Assembly (NCBI RefSeq): GCF_007752535.1
Contig: NZ_CP036426.1
Span: forward strand, 5,890,001 to 5,954,000
Length of the DNA: 64,000 nucleotides
From: Tautonia plasticadhaerens
GTDB lineage: Bacteria > Planctomycetota > Planctomycetia > Isosphaerales > Isosphaeraceae
Direction of reading: 5' to 3'
Shown here: piece by piece, positions 26,482-35,364 of the stretch
How positions within the stretch are numbered: the first letter of the stretch is position 1
How the letters are laid out: every line of letters begins with the position of its first letter
Notes under the pieces: generated by a model
Seen by the model: only the letters and a program-made list of their open reading frames with translations
The model's database searches: none
What the model was told of the DNA's origin: nothing
Translations under genes and position numbers: made by a program

Positions 26482-26510
26482 TCTATAATCAATATAGTAG
26501 CGCAACTCAA
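26482..26510 (-). promoter_or_regulatory. sigma70-type promoter for the HTH gene
   Basis: On the minus strand TTGAGT (26510-26505) and TATAGA (26487-26482) are 17 bases apart, 31 bases upstream of the HTH start codon. The spacer and -10 contain CTATATTGATTATAG, an imperfect palindrome that could be an autoregulatory operator. Confidence 0.55.
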
Positions 26511-26700
26511 ATAATAGGTGGAAAATGTGGACGTGCCCTGTTCCTCATCCCGAAGGCTCGTTCGGGGCGGCGATGTCGGGAGTTGCGTTCGCAGGGCGGG
26601 GTTGCGGCACGGCCCCGTCGGGATGGACGGCTGGGGCCGAAACCGCAGGATGCGATGGGGGAGCGAAGACCTATCGTGTCCTGGATTCAAGGGTATGGCG

Positions 26701-27018
26701 ATGAGGCATCGAGGCATCCTGCTCGCCCTGGGGGCGGGCCTCCTGGTCGGCTCCTCCTCGGCAGGTCTGGTCGGAGCCGTGGATCACGACGGCGGCACGG
26801 GGCTGTTCGACGGGCTCAAGGTCGGCCAGCCGGTCACGCTCAGGGATTTGGGCTTGGCCTACGAGGTCGGCGTGATGGGCGACCGGTTCCCGACCGGCTA
26901 GGTGGTCGCCGAGATCGGGCCTGACTTCCTCGTGGTCAGGGACGTGGCCGGGGCCGTCGAGACCCGCATCCCCGTGACCTCGATCAAGGCGGTCGTCCGG
27001 GTGGCAATCGAGCTGTGA
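26701..27018 (+). pseudogene. small exported protein with an in-frame amber stop
   Basis: The N-terminus MRHRGILLALGAGLLVGSSS is a signal peptide. A compact beta-like domain follows (LKVGQPVTLRDLGLAYEVGV ... ), then TAG at 26899-26901, and in the same frame VVAEIGPDFLVVRDVAGAVE and TRIPVTSIKAVVRVAIEL with the natural stop. The continuation past the TAG is clearly the same domain, so a single base change (for example CAG to TAG) interrupts the gene. The product would be a 105-aa periplasmic protein of unknown role. It is preceded by AAGGG. Confidence 0.65.
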
Positions 27019-27266
27019 GCCGATCTGATGGTCTACCCTCCTCGCCAACCTTGTTGAGGCCGATGCGGCACGACGTTCTCGTCACTCGGGCAGAGGAGTT
27101 GACATCCTCATCGCCGTCACCGACAATCGAATGACAATTTGGTGCCCTCCTGCGATGGGAACCCGGTCGTAGGCATTCAGGGGCAGGGCAACGATCGACG
27201 CAACGTCAAGCGTCGGAGCGGTGCCCTGTTTTTGTTTGCGTCCAACTTCGCCGGGGAGGCACGCAG

Positions 27267-28550
27267 ATGTCCGCACAGAACGGCTACGAGCAGTTCATCA
27301 ACGACGACGAGGGCTATCTCCGCTGGCTGGGGGAGCACCCACACGGCCTCGTCGTCAACTCTCACCGAGCCCCGACGAGCAGCTACCTGATCCTGCACCG
27401 GGCCTCATGCGAACACATCAACATCCCGGAACGCACGAACTGGACGACGACGGGCTACATCAAGACCTGTTCGACGGACTTGGCCGCCCTCGCCGAGTGG
27501 GGCGGGCGTGCGACCGGCGGAGCCCTCATCCCCTGCGGGGCTTGCAAGCCGCCGATGACGCCGGGGCTGGAGCCGCCGTCCCGACATCCTGCGGTCGCAG
27601 TGACGCCGGCCTCGGCCCCCATTGGGGCGCCAAAGCCTCCGATCGTGCCACCGCCGCCGGAGGGCAGGCGGTCACTACCGCCGGAGATCTCGACGGGCTG
27701 CCCGGAGCTGGACCGGGCGTGGGCCTCCTACGCCACGATGATCCTGGACCGCTCGCAGATCCTCATCTCCGACACGGACGACGACCTGACCTGGCACGCC
27801 TTCCTGGCCCACAGCCTTGACATGCAGGGCTTCCGGGCGGCCGAGTTCGCCGGGATCGATCCGCTGACGAGGGTGGCCCCGGAGTTCGTGCCCCTGAAGG
27901 CCAGGGGCATCGGCGTGCCGGAACTGGCCTCGCTCTGGGACGTGCCGGATATCCGGCAACACCTGCTGTCCGGGGTCGGGGGCTTGCCGCTGGAGGCGAC
28001 CTTGGGCGTGCTGCGGGATCACGGCGGGGCGGTCGGCTCGTCGCTCGCCGAGGCGTTCGATCACTTCCCGTGGAGGAAGTTCCACTGGTCGGCGAGGGCG
28101 TTGCTCCAGAATTCGTCAGCCCTCAAGCCATTCGATCACTCGTTCCGACGATGGCTCGCTCACGAGTGCGACGACCTCGGCGTGTCCCAGTTCCCGCCCG
28201 GCGACTTCCGGCGGGGCGTGACGCAGGCAGGGGCCGTGCTGCCGCTGGAGCGGGCGTTGCGGATGCGGCTGGAGCGGACCTTCTACATGGTCGGCCCGGC
28301 GATGTCGGCGTACATGCTGTGCGACTGGCAGCTCTGGCTCTGGCGGGAGGGCCGCACGGCGGTCTTCGCCAACTTCAAGCTCGACTCGTTCCACGAGGCG
28401 TTCGTCAAGAAGTTCGGCCGGGGCGTGATCCCCGCCGACGAGGCCGGGTTCGCCCGGTGGTGGCTCGGGCTCTTCCCCGAGTTGCCCCCGAGGCTGGCGA
28501 ACGAGTGCATCTGGCTGGCCGTGGAGGGCAAGCAGGTGAACCCCTGGTGA
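27267..28550 (+). CDS. hypothetical two-part protein, 427 aa
   Basis: The N-terminal 100 residues form a recognisable but unnamed domain: YLRWLGEHPHGLVVNSHRAP, YLILHRASCEHI, GYIKTCSTDLAAL and ALIPCGACKPP, with Cys and His that may bind metal. I have seen this domain next to HNH and restriction-type proteins, but no nuclease motif is present here. After a Pro-rich linker (about 100-135), residues 140-427 are helical and tryptophan-rich (DLTWHAFLAHSLDMQGF, FARWWLGLFPELPPRL) and unknown. ATG 27267 follows GGGGAGG. Confidence 0.6.
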   Translation: MSAQNGYEQFINDDEGYLRWLGEHPHGLVVNSHRAPTSSYLILHRASCEHINIPERTNWTTTGYIKTCSTDLAALAEWGGRATGGALIPCGACKPPMTPGLEPPSRHPAVAVTPASAPIGAPKPPIVPPPPEGRRSLPPEISTGCPELDRAWASYATMILDRSQILISDTDDDLTWHAFLAHSLDMQGFRAAEFAGIDPLTRVAPEFVPLKARGIGVPELASLWDVPDIRQHLLSGVGGLPLEATLGVLRDHGGAVGSSLAEAFDHFPWRKFHWSARALLQNSSALKPFDHSFRRWLAHECDDLGVSQFPPGDFRRGVTQAGAVLPLERALRMRLERTFYMVGPAMSAYMLCDWQLWLWREGRTAVFANFKLDSFHEAFVKKFGRGVIPADEAGFARWWLGLFPELPPRLANECIWLAVEGKQVNPW

Positions 28551-28554
28551 CCCC

Positions 28555-29412
28555 TCACCGGCCCTCGGCATCCCGGTCCACGCCCCCGTCCGGGATGCGG
28601 TAGGACGCCGCCAGCCAACCGAGCTGTTCGCCGCCCTCGGTCGTCGGGATTTCGCCCTCGATCAAAGACTCGGAGGCGAGACGCCCCTCCGGCCCGAAGG
28701 CCACGGAGGCGTATTCCCTGGTCCGGGGCTGATCGGCGAGGAAGTTATTGGCGTGGACGAAGGCGAGCGGCGGCGACGTGCCGTCGGGATACGGAGTCCG
28801 CCTGGTGACGGTCCGGGCCATCGTCTCGCCCACACCGCCGACCCGGCCCACCTTGGCGAAGCCGGTCATCTTCGACTGCGGCCAGTAAGGGCTGTGGGCC
28901 GGGTTCAGGGCGACCCAGCCGTGCTCCAGCGCCTCGGCCAAGACAGGGCCAGGGCGAGCGAGCGTCGAGAGGCCCCGTCCCCTGGTGTTCAGGGCGTTGT
29001 TCTCGCCGCAGATGAGCAGGATCAGGCGGGTCCGGCGGCCCCGGAGGCGCAGGACGCCGCCCCCGGCCCCGAGCACGGAAGACAGCAGGTCGTAGCAGGC
29101 CGCCTCGTCGCCGCCCCGGACGACGATCTGCTCCGACCGGATCGGGCCGCTCCGGGCCTCTCTGTCGCCATGGTTCAGGAGCCATCGTGCGGTGCGTCCC
29201 GTGTCGTTGATGACCTCGAAGAGGACGGGCGACCCTCCCGTCCTGGCCCGGATCGCTCCTGGGGGTGGTTCGGCCGAGAGCGTCCGTCCCGAGGCGAGCA
29301 GCAAGTCCCACGGCTCCGGGTGACGGTCACGAAGCCGTCCCAGGGTCGTGAGGAAATCCTCGGGGCAAAGGAGGTTGCCGCCCCGCCGGGGCACGGACCA
29401 GGAGAGGGTCAC
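28555..29412 (-). CDS. hypothetical protein, 285 aa
   Basis: Unknown. GTG start at 29412 (MTLSWSVPRRGGN) with GGAGACTCC upstream. Segments include LGRLRDRHPEPWDLLLASGR, RLILLICGENNALNTRGRG and VGRVGGVGETMARTVTRRTP. The ICGENNAL strand and overall alpha/beta look recall plasmid and phage nuclease-like proteins, but no catalytic set is clear. It converges on the gene ending at 28550 with a 4-base gap. IS5 copy 2 lies 28 bases upstream of the start and separates the gene from its original leader. Confidence 0.55.
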   Translation of the reverse strand: MTLSWSVPRRGGNLLCPEDFLTTLGRLRDRHPEPWDLLLASGRTLSAEPPPGAIRARTGGSPVLFEVINDTGRTARWLLNHGDREARSGPIRSEQIVVRGGDEAACYDLLSSVLGAGGGVLRLRGRRTRLILLICGENNALNTRGRGLSTLARPGPVLAEALEHGWVALNPAHSPYWPQSKMTGFAKVGRVGGVGETMARTVTRRTPYPDGTSPPLAFVHANNFLADQPRTREYASVAFGPEGRLASESLIEGEIPTTEGGEQLGWLAASYRIPDGGVDRDAEGR

Positions 29413-29440
29413 GAGCCGCAGGGAGTCTCCAGCTTCGTTA

Positions 29441-30347
29441 GAAGCCCTGACAAAACCGGGTGAATCACATCACATCCTGGTGGAGGATACGGAAGCAGAT
29501 GACACAGGCCGCCAGGGTCGTCCAGGCGTCCTGGATCACCCCCAGCCGGTCGTACCGCACCCGCATCCGCCGCAGGCCCTTGATCCAGCCGATCGTCCGC
29601 TCCACCACCCAGCGGACCTTGCCCAGCCCGCTGCCGTGCGGTGTCCGACGCTTGGCGATGTGCGGCTCGATGCCCATCCAACGCAGTAACGCCCTCGTCC
29701 CCTCGCTGTCGTAGCCCCGGTCGGCATACAGGTCATCCGGCAACTGCTTCGGCCTGCCCGGTTTGCCGGCGACGCTCGGGAAGTCGAGCACCAGCGGGAT
29801 GATCTGGCGGTGGTCGCTCTCGTTGGCCCCGGCGGTGCGGATCGCCAGCGGCACTCCGGTGCGACTGACCATCACCGTGTGCTTCGTGCCCTTCCTGCTG
29901 CGGTCGACGGGGCTCGGGCCGGTCGCCTCGCCGCCGCCGGAGGCCCGCACCGTCACGCCGTCGACGACCACCGTGTCGGTCTCCAGCTTGCCAGCCTTGC
30001 GGAGCAGCCTCAGCAGGTCGGCATGGAGGCGGTCCCAGATGCCGGCCTCCTCCCAGGCCCGCAGCCGGCGATGGGCGGTGCGACCTGAGCAGCCGAGTTC
30101 CTGCGGGACATCCTCCCAGCGATTGCCGGTGGCCAGGACGAACCAGATGACACGCAGGGCGACCCGGTGCCCGATCGGCGGACGCCCGCCGTAGGGGCCG
30201 ATGGCCGGTTCCGGCGGCAGGTGGTGGGCAACCAGATCGAAGAACTCGTCCGGCATGTGGGCGCTCGCCATGGTGGTGTCTCCTTCGGTTCGGAGGAAAA
30301 CAGCACCAGGGCGCAAACTCCATGCCACACGGTTTTGTCAGGGCTTC
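29441..30347 (-). mobile_element. IS5-family element, copy 2 (907 bp)
   Basis: Same ends and length as copies 1 and 3, opposite orientation, with TTA duplicated on both sides (29438-29440 and 30348-30350). It is inserted in the loop of a perfect 9-base-arm inverted repeat: GGAGTCTCC at 29422-29430 and GGAGACTCC at 30351-30359. Confidence 0.95.
29465..30271 (-). CDS. IS5-family transposase, 268 aa (copy 2)
   Basis: Apparently identical to the transposases at 17137-17943 and 59824-60630: same helix-turn-helix, same DDE motifs and same start with AAGGAGA upstream. No difference was seen by eye across the protein, so the copies spread very recently or are being homogenised. Transcribed on the minus strand toward the gene at 28555-29412. 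Confidence 0.9.
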   Translation of the reverse strand: MASAHMPDEFFDLVAHHLPPEPAIGPYGGRPPIGHRVALRVIWFVLATGNRWEDVPQELGCSGRTAHRRLRAWEEAGIWDRLHADLLRLLRKAGKLETDTVVVDGVTVRASGGGEATGPSPVDRSRKGTKHTVMVSRTGVPLAIRTAGANESDHRQIIPLVLDFPSVAGKPGRPKQLPDDLYADRGYDSEGTRALLRWMGIEPHIAKRRTPHGSGLGKVRWVVERTIGWIKGLRRMRVRYDRLGVIQDAWTTLAACVICFRILHQDVM

Positions 30348-30426
30348 TTAGGAGACTCCACCACAATCTCGCCCGCCTCGCCCAGGCCGGGAGGGGGATC
30401 AGGTGGGATGGCTTGGTCCTTGTACC

Positions 30427-31167
30427 TCATCTCGTCCGCCCTCCATCTGCTCTGACCTCAACGTTGCGCCCGCCCCATGATAGGCCAGTGACCCGTATGG
30501 CCCGGTACGCCGTCAGCGGGGGCCGCAGCCAGCGAGAGCGTTTCAGGCCCAGCAGCCGACGCACGTGGTCCGGCACCAGAATGCTCTGCACCCGGAGCAA
30601 CGTCTCGTACCACCACCATCCGAGGTGGCGACGATACCGCCCGTAGGATTCCTTCGAGAGGTCGGAGTAGGCCAGATCCCGCTCCATATGGAGCCGACGG
30701 TCCTCCCGCCAGGCGTCGTAGGTCTCGGGCAACTCGGGAATCGCCAGTCCCTCCCCCACCCGGCGGAACACGTCGTAGAGTTCGGCCCGCTCCGCCTCGG
30801 TCAGCGGGCGATGGAGCAGCTCGAAGGCCCGCCCCGAGTAGTCGATGAGCATGTAGAGCACGTCCCGGTTCGCCCAGTCCGGGATGGTCTCTCCTCGCTT
30901 CCGCTCGACGGCCCCGTGGGCGGCCCGAATGCGGTCGAGGCTGCGGCGGGCCGTGTCTTCATCGACGAAGGCGATGTCCTGGGCGAACCGGGCGGTGGAG
31001 AAGAGCCGCCCAAACGGGTCGGCGGGCAACTTGCCGGTGTAGAAGAGCCAATCGACGGCCCGGTTCAGGGCGAACTCGGCCGCCGAGCCGGAGAAGACGA
31101 AGAGGATCGTGTCGGCATCGCCCCAGATCGAGCGGACGATGGAATCGGGGCGGACGAAGGGTCGCAT
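30427..31167 (-). CDS. MpaB-type oxygenase (DUF2236), 246 aa
   Basis: Matches the DUF2236 / oxygenase MpaB family: RPDSIVRSIWGDADTILFVF, GSAAEFALNRAVDWLFYTGK, LPADPFGRLFSTARFAQDIA and a C-terminal LRPPLTAYRAIRVTGLSWG. Fungal MpaB and the bacterial latex-clearing proteins are heme-dependent dioxygenase-like members. Enough of the domain is present for a complete protein of common length. The start at 31167 (MRPFVRPDS) is where homology begins; an ATG at 31251 is an alternative as no strong ribosome site decides. Substrate unknown. Confidence 0.7.
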   Translation of the reverse strand: MRPFVRPDSIVRSIWGDADTILFVFSGSAAEFALNRAVDWLFYTGKLPADPFGRLFSTARFAQDIAFVDEDTARRSLDRIRAAHGAVERKRGETIPDWANRDVLYMLIDYSGRAFELLHRPLTEAERAELYDVFRRVGEGLAIPELPETYDAWREDRRLHMERDLAYSDLSKESYGRYRRHLGWWWYETLLRVQSILVPDHVRRLLGLKRSRWLRPPLTAYRAIRVTGLSWGGRNVEVRADGGRTR

Positions 31168-31606
31168 CACGTCGCCATCAGGTCGGGGGAGCTGTGGGCC
31201 GGCGATGTCCCTGATCGCCCGGCACGGCTGCTCCGTCCATTGTGCCGCCATGGCCCGGATTCGTGCATCGGAGTCGGGGATTCGAGCGATCTCCCGAGCT
31301 GCTGGACGCCACGGCACGCAGGTTCGATCCGTCGGTTGGCGTCCTCGACCGATCTGAGGACCGGCCCCCGCCGGCAGGTGTCCTGCCCCCTCGGCCCGCT
31401 CCCGGCCGATGCGGACCGCCGGCACGGGCCTGCTGGTGCGCCCGGCCCTCGGACGCTCGCCGCCGGCCCATGCTCCCACCACATCGAGGCCGGCACCCGG
31501 CCGCACCCGGCGAGGATCAGGGACGATCGCCGGGACGATTTTGGATGGGATGCCGATCGAGACAGGATCGGCTCACGATGACCGGCGAATCATCGACGGC
31601 ACCGGA
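31168..31606. other. gene-free stretch
   Basis: No supported gene. The open frames here are GC-rich shadows without domains. It contains the leader of the MpaB-type gene and the 3' side of the zinc-ribbon gene. Confidence 0.35.
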
Positions 31607-31804
31607 CTACCCGACGGGCTTCGTCACCGGATCGGCCTGCTCGGGTGCCGGATTCGGCTTGGCCTTGGGCCGGGGCGGGTCGGACTGCCGGACGGCGCAC
31701 TGGGGATGGATGCCCCCCGGCGAATAGACGGCCTGATTGCAGACCGGGCAGCGGACCCTGGTCGAGACGGGCGGGGGCGGGGAGTGTTGGTATCTCGTGG
31801 TCAT
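31607..31804 (-). CDS. small zinc-ribbon-like protein, 65 aa
   Basis: MTTRYQHSPPPPVSTRVRCP then VCNQAVYSPGGIHPQCAVRQ: the CPVC...HPQC arrangement would bind one zinc ion. The rest is Pro/Lys-rich and disordered (RPKAKPNPAPEQADP). GGAGG lies 7 bases before the start at 31804. Small one-ribbon proteins of this kind are common in planctomycetes and their function is unknown. Confidence 0.6.
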   Translation of the reverse strand: MTTRYQHSPPPPVSTRVRCPVCNQAVYSPGGIHPQCAVRQSDPPRPKAKPNPAPEQADPVTKPVG

Positions 31805-31937
31805 CGGCGCCTCCTGGGGGTGGTCGAGGTGGCCTCATGCCGGTGTGCCGGTGGGGCCACCCGGACGAGCGGCCTCCACCGGGGTGAGGGAAGGGCCACC
31901 GTGGCAGCCCCTCGGCGTCGAGCGAGCGGCCGAACGG

Positions 31938-32279
31938 TCAATACCGGCCGCCGCCGCCGTAGCCACCGCCACCGCCCCCATAGCCGCCGCCGCCACGGCC
32001 GCCGCCGTAGCCGCCGCCGCCCGAGCGGGGCTCACGGGGCTTGGCCTCGTTGACCGTCAGGTTCCGTCCGCCATACTCGTACTCGTTGAGGGCCTGGATG
32101 GCCGCCTGGGCCTCGGCCTCCGTGTCCATCTCCACGAAGCCGAAGCCCTTGGAGCGGCCCGACTCCCGGTCCATGATGACCTGGGCGCTCTGCACGGACC
32201 CGTAGTGCGAGAACAACTCCTGGAGGTCGGAGTCGCTGACGTTGTAGGTGAGGTTGCCGACGTACAGCTTCTTGGACAA
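31938..32279 (-). CDS. RRM-domain RNA-binding protein, 113 aa
   Basis: One RNA recognition motif (residues 1-80) with RNP2 LYVGNL and RNP1 KGFGFVEM, as in cyanobacterial Rbp and eukaryotic glycine-rich proteins. The C-terminal 30 residues are Gly/Tyr repeats (GGGGYGGGRGGGGYGGGG). It binds single-stranded RNA, often in cold or translational regulation. The start appears to be TTG at 32279 (SKKLYVGN); no ATG is available at the conserved N-terminus, and a CGGAG stretch precedes it. Confidence 0.85.
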   Translation of the reverse strand: MSKKLYVGNLTYNVSDSDLQELFSHYGSVQSAQVIMDRESGRSKGFGFVEMDTEAEAQAAIQALNEYEYGGRNLTVNEAKPREPRSGGGGYGGGRGGGGYGGGGGGYGGGGRY

Positions 32280-32706
32280 GATCGGGCTCCGAGGCGGGGA
32301 TGCGACGACCCGCAGGGTGCGTTCCGGGTCGGGGAAACGTGGCTCAGGGCGAGCCCTTGGGCCGGGACGGCGAGGGAGGGGGCGGAGACCGGATCGGGGA
32401 GAACCAGCAGTCGCTTCTCGATCGTCAGACCAACCGACAAGAGAATAACAAGTAATTGAAGAAACGCACAGGAAAATCCGGCCGACACTCACGGGCGGGC
32501 CGGGCCATTCGGCCGATATGATCCGCCTCGCCACTCCGGTTCGGATAGAATGACGGTCGGCCGATCCCGGTCCCGACGATGGGAGCCCCGTTCGCCTCGA
32601 AGGGCTCGCCCACGACCGGGCGTCGGCGTCGGAGCCCGAGGCAGCGGGATGGCGAGCCGTTCGTCGCCGTCGTCCTGCGGAGCGAGGCCGCAAAGGATAA
32701 GATGCC
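32280..32706. other. intergenic region between divergent genes
   Basis: No gene seen. It separates the RRM gene (minus) and the gene at 32707 (plus). An AT-richer core (about 32420-32475) is where promoters would be expected. A long untranslated leader is usual for RRM cold-shock genes. Confidence 0.35.
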
Positions 32707-33057
32707 ATGGATCGGACCGAAGAGGTCATCGTCGGCCTGTTCTCCCGGTTGAGGGAGGACTTGAGGGAGGAGCCCGGCATCGGCCTGGCGTTGAAGGCGC
32801 AGGGCCGCAACGTCACGCTGCGGATTCGGAGCGAGGGGTTTGCCGGCGATGGGCGGCAACCGTTCTTCGCCGTCGTCGTCGGCCTCGCCGATCGGGACGG
32901 GGAGTTCCGGGTCTCCTACAATCCGAGCGGAACCCCGTCCGCCGAGCGACAGGTCACGATCGTCGGGGCGGACTCCACCGATGAGTTGCACGGATTGGTC
33001 GAGCGCTACGTCGAGGAGGAGCGGCGACGGCTGATCGACCATCGACCGGGAACCTGA
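32707..33057 (+). CDS. hypothetical protein, 116 aa
   Basis: Small acidic protein of unknown function: MDRTEEVIVGLFSRLREDLR, a central strand-rich piece (GRQPFFAVVVGLADRDGEFR) and a charged C-terminal helix (ELHGLVERYVEEERRRLIDH). Compact size and lack of a signal peptide suggest a cytosolic single-domain protein. Only a weak ribosome site (GGATAAGATGCC) is present. The next gene is convergent at 33220. Confidence 0.5.
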   Translation: MDRTEEVIVGLFSRLREDLREEPGIGLALKAQGRNVTLRIRSEGFAGDGRQPFFAVVVGLADRDGEFRVSYNPSGTPSAERQVTIVGADSTDELHGLVERYVEEERRRLIDHRPGT

Positions 33058-33219
33058 TCGGCCCTGGTCCGGGTGGCCCTGCCGAGCCATGCCACCACTG
33101 AACTCCACCACGATCCCCTCCTCCCTGGCATTGTCACCGGCATCCCGCCGAGGAGGGCCGGGGCGGACGAGGACATGGCGAGAGACTCGAAGTTGCCGAC
33201 GGTCGCCGGTCCGACTTCT

Positions 33220-33702
33220 TCACCTCAAGAACAGCGACGTGATCGTCGCCCGGCAGGGCCTGCCGCCCTTGTCCGGCGTGATGGAGAGTCGCAGGTGGGT
33301 CACGGCATCGGCGTCCACCTGCCATTCCTCCCGCTCGAAGGTCGTGCCCGGCGGGCTGAAGTTGTACTCCTGCCGCAGCACTTCCCTGTAGTCCTTCCCG
33401 CCGTCGGTGGAGAGTGCCAGCTGGAGTTCCTGGGTGCGGGCGACCTCCGGCTCCTCGACCTCCAGGGCAACCCGTCGGATCGTCTGCGGTACGTCGAAGG
33501 CCAGGATCAACGTCTGCTCGCCGGGCTCGCCTGCGACCCAGCGGGTTCCCCCAGGGCCTCGACTGCCGTCGAAGGCGTGGTCCACCGGATGCTGGGGGGC
33601 CTCGGATGTCACCAGCACGGTGGCCACGGCGGCGATGTCGATCTTGCCCGCCGTGGGGGCCGGAGCCTCCTCGTGAGCCTTGATGATCTGCTTGCGGAGC
33701 AT
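33220..33702 (-). CDS. discoidin-like (F5/8 type C) beta-sandwich protein, 160 aa
   Basis: After a short helical start (MLRKQIIKAHEEAP), the protein looks like a carbohydrate-binding beta-sandwich: HPVDHAFDGSRGPGGTRWVA, LAFDVPQTIRRVALEVEEPE and TQELQLALSTDGGKDYREVL match the F5/8 type C strand pattern. No signal peptide is present, unusual for this domain, so it may act inside the cell on modified macromolecules. It lies 48 bases downstream of the twin-arginine reductase on the same strand. Confidence 0.55.
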   Translation of the reverse strand: MLRKQIIKAHEEAPAPTAGKIDIAAVATVLVTSEAPQHPVDHAFDGSRGPGGTRWVAGEPGEQTLILAFDVPQTIRRVALEVEEPEVARTQELQLALSTDGGKDYREVLRQEYNFSPPGTTFEREEWQVDADAVTHLRLSITPDKGGRPCRATITSLFLR

Positions 33703-33750
33703 GGCCTCTCCTTGCCTATCGGACGGCCTCCACCGAGTCGGCCTCGGCGA

Positions 33751-34734
33751 TCAGCGTCCGCCCGTGCCGGCGACCTCCCGGACCAGGGCGGCGTCCTCGG
33801 CGACCTGATCGCCGAACTGCTGGTACATTCCGACGATCACCGCATCGGTCGGCTTGATGCCGGCGAACGCCTCCTCGAAGCACCGCCGCACCTCGGCCGG
33901 GCTGCCGATCCGCCGCCCCGCCGCCAGGATCTTGTAGGCGAGGCAAGGCTTGGACGTGGCCTGGATCGCCCGGAACATCCTCGGCGGGTCGGAGGGCAGG
34001 TAAATCTCACCCAGCGGCAGGTTCTCGCCGAGGATCTGCCGGGACTCCTCCTTGGGCCGGGTCAGGTAGTAAAGGCAGGTCATGTAGTAGTCGATGTCCC
34101 AGCCCTTCTCCTCGGCCGTCTCGATCAGCCTCGGGTCGTGGGCCGACAGGCCGACCAGCACCCCCTGATCCCGGATACGCTTCAGGAGGTCGGTCAGCAC
34201 GTCGTACTTCTTCTCCCGGTGCAGCCGCTCGTTCAGCGCCCCGTGCGGCGAGATGCCGATCGGCCTCCGCTTGGCGGCGTCGTCGATGTGCTCGGGGTGC
34301 CGGTCCCAGTCGGGCTTGCCCAGGCACAGCCAGTGCATCGTCCCGCCGGCCTCCCGGTAGCGGTCCAGATCCGAGAGGGTCCGCTCGGCGTAGCTGTTCT
34401 GCCAGGTGTTGATGCCGCACTGCTCGCACCGCTTGAGCAGCTCGACGACCCGCTCGGGCGTATGCCAGTCGGTCAAGTGCTGGCTGAAGAGTTTGTTGTG
34501 GTGCGAGTGGCCGTAGATCGGGTTGCCGCCGACGATCAGCCGGGTGACCTCGTGCGGGCCGAGCCGGATCGTCGGCAGCGACGATGCGGAGGCCGGGGGC
34601 CGGCCGCCCGCCTGGGCGGCCGGGGCCAGGGCGGCGATGCCGGCGGTGAGCCCGGCGGCCTGGTGCAGGAAGTCCCGGCGGCTGGAGGGGGCGGTGTCGG
34701 CGTTCGGGGGGCGGGCGGGCTGGTGGTCGGACAT
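33751..34734 (-). CDS. twin-arginine-exported aldo/keto reductase family protein, 327 aa
   Basis: Residues 18-50 are a Tat signal (SSRRDFLHQAAGLTAGIAAL). The mature part is an aldo/keto-reductase-like barrel: IRLGPHEVTRLIVGGNPIYG, GINTWQNSYAERTLSDLDRY, LVGLSAHDPRLIETAEEKGW and YKILAAGRRIGSPAEVRRCF. Planctomycete genomes carry many such Tat-exported members whose substrates are unknown. The start at 34734 is set by GGGGAGGAT 8 bases upstream. No typical NADPH-binding tail is clear, so enzymatic activity is likely but unproven. Confidence 0.8.
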   Translation of the reverse strand: MSDHQPARPPNADTAPSSRRDFLHQAAGLTAGIAALAPAAQAGGRPPASASSLPTIRLGPHEVTRLIVGGNPIYGHSHHNKLFSQHLTDWHTPERVVELLKRCEQCGINTWQNSYAERTLSDLDRYREAGGTMHWLCLGKPDWDRHPEHIDDAAKRRPIGISPHGALNERLHREKKYDVLTDLLKRIRDQGVLVGLSAHDPRLIETAEEKGWDIDYYMTCLYYLTRPKEESRQILGENLPLGEIYLPSDPPRMFRAIQATSKPCLAYKILAAGRRIGSPAEVRRCFEEAFAGIKPTDAVIVGMYQQFGDQVAEDAALVREVAGTGGR

Positions 34735-35364
34735 GGGCGATCCTCCCCGGCGATGGGACACGGACCTGCGACCGCCTCAGCATACGTGCCCCGTGGCCCG
34801 GCTGCCAGCACGAGCACTCACCCGCCGAGGTCGGGGAGGTGCAGGCGTGTGCCTCCTCCTCGATCCGTCGGAGTCGGCGATGCAGATGCCGTCCAGGCCG
34901 GGGTTCAGGGCGGCGAAGCTGCCTCGCCTTCATGCAGGTCGATCTCGGGGTCCGCCACCGGTGGGCTCCCGGCGAGGTGGCAGTCGTCCTCGTCGCCGAA
35001 GTCCGTCGGGTCCGAAGGGGGATGGGCTCTCGTCGGGGCATCCGAGTCGGAGGTTCTCCTGCATCCGGCCCGAGGGGGCGTGCTGAAACGATGGGCAGGG
35101 CGGCGACCCCGGCGGGATCGGTTCGGCCTGCCCGTTCGAGCGATCACCTCGTCGTAAGCCGAAGGAATGATCGCCTTTCCGGGCGCCACCACCGCCGTCA
35201 TCCCGACCGCCTCCCCGCCCCCGGTATAGCGTTCGCACCGGGCCGTGCGACCGCATCCCGTCGCCCGGTCGGCCAGGGACCATCCCCATCGGGGGCGGCC
35301 CCAGGCGCCACCGGCGGCGAGAGGCGGCACTGACTGACTCATTCGTCCGAGGAATTGACACCGG
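34735..35364. other. gene-free stretch between divergent genes
   Basis: About 630 bases with no supported gene. It must hold the promoters of the exported reductase (minus) and the HAD phosphatase (plus). No repeat or clear promoter was found by eye. Confidence 0.35.
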
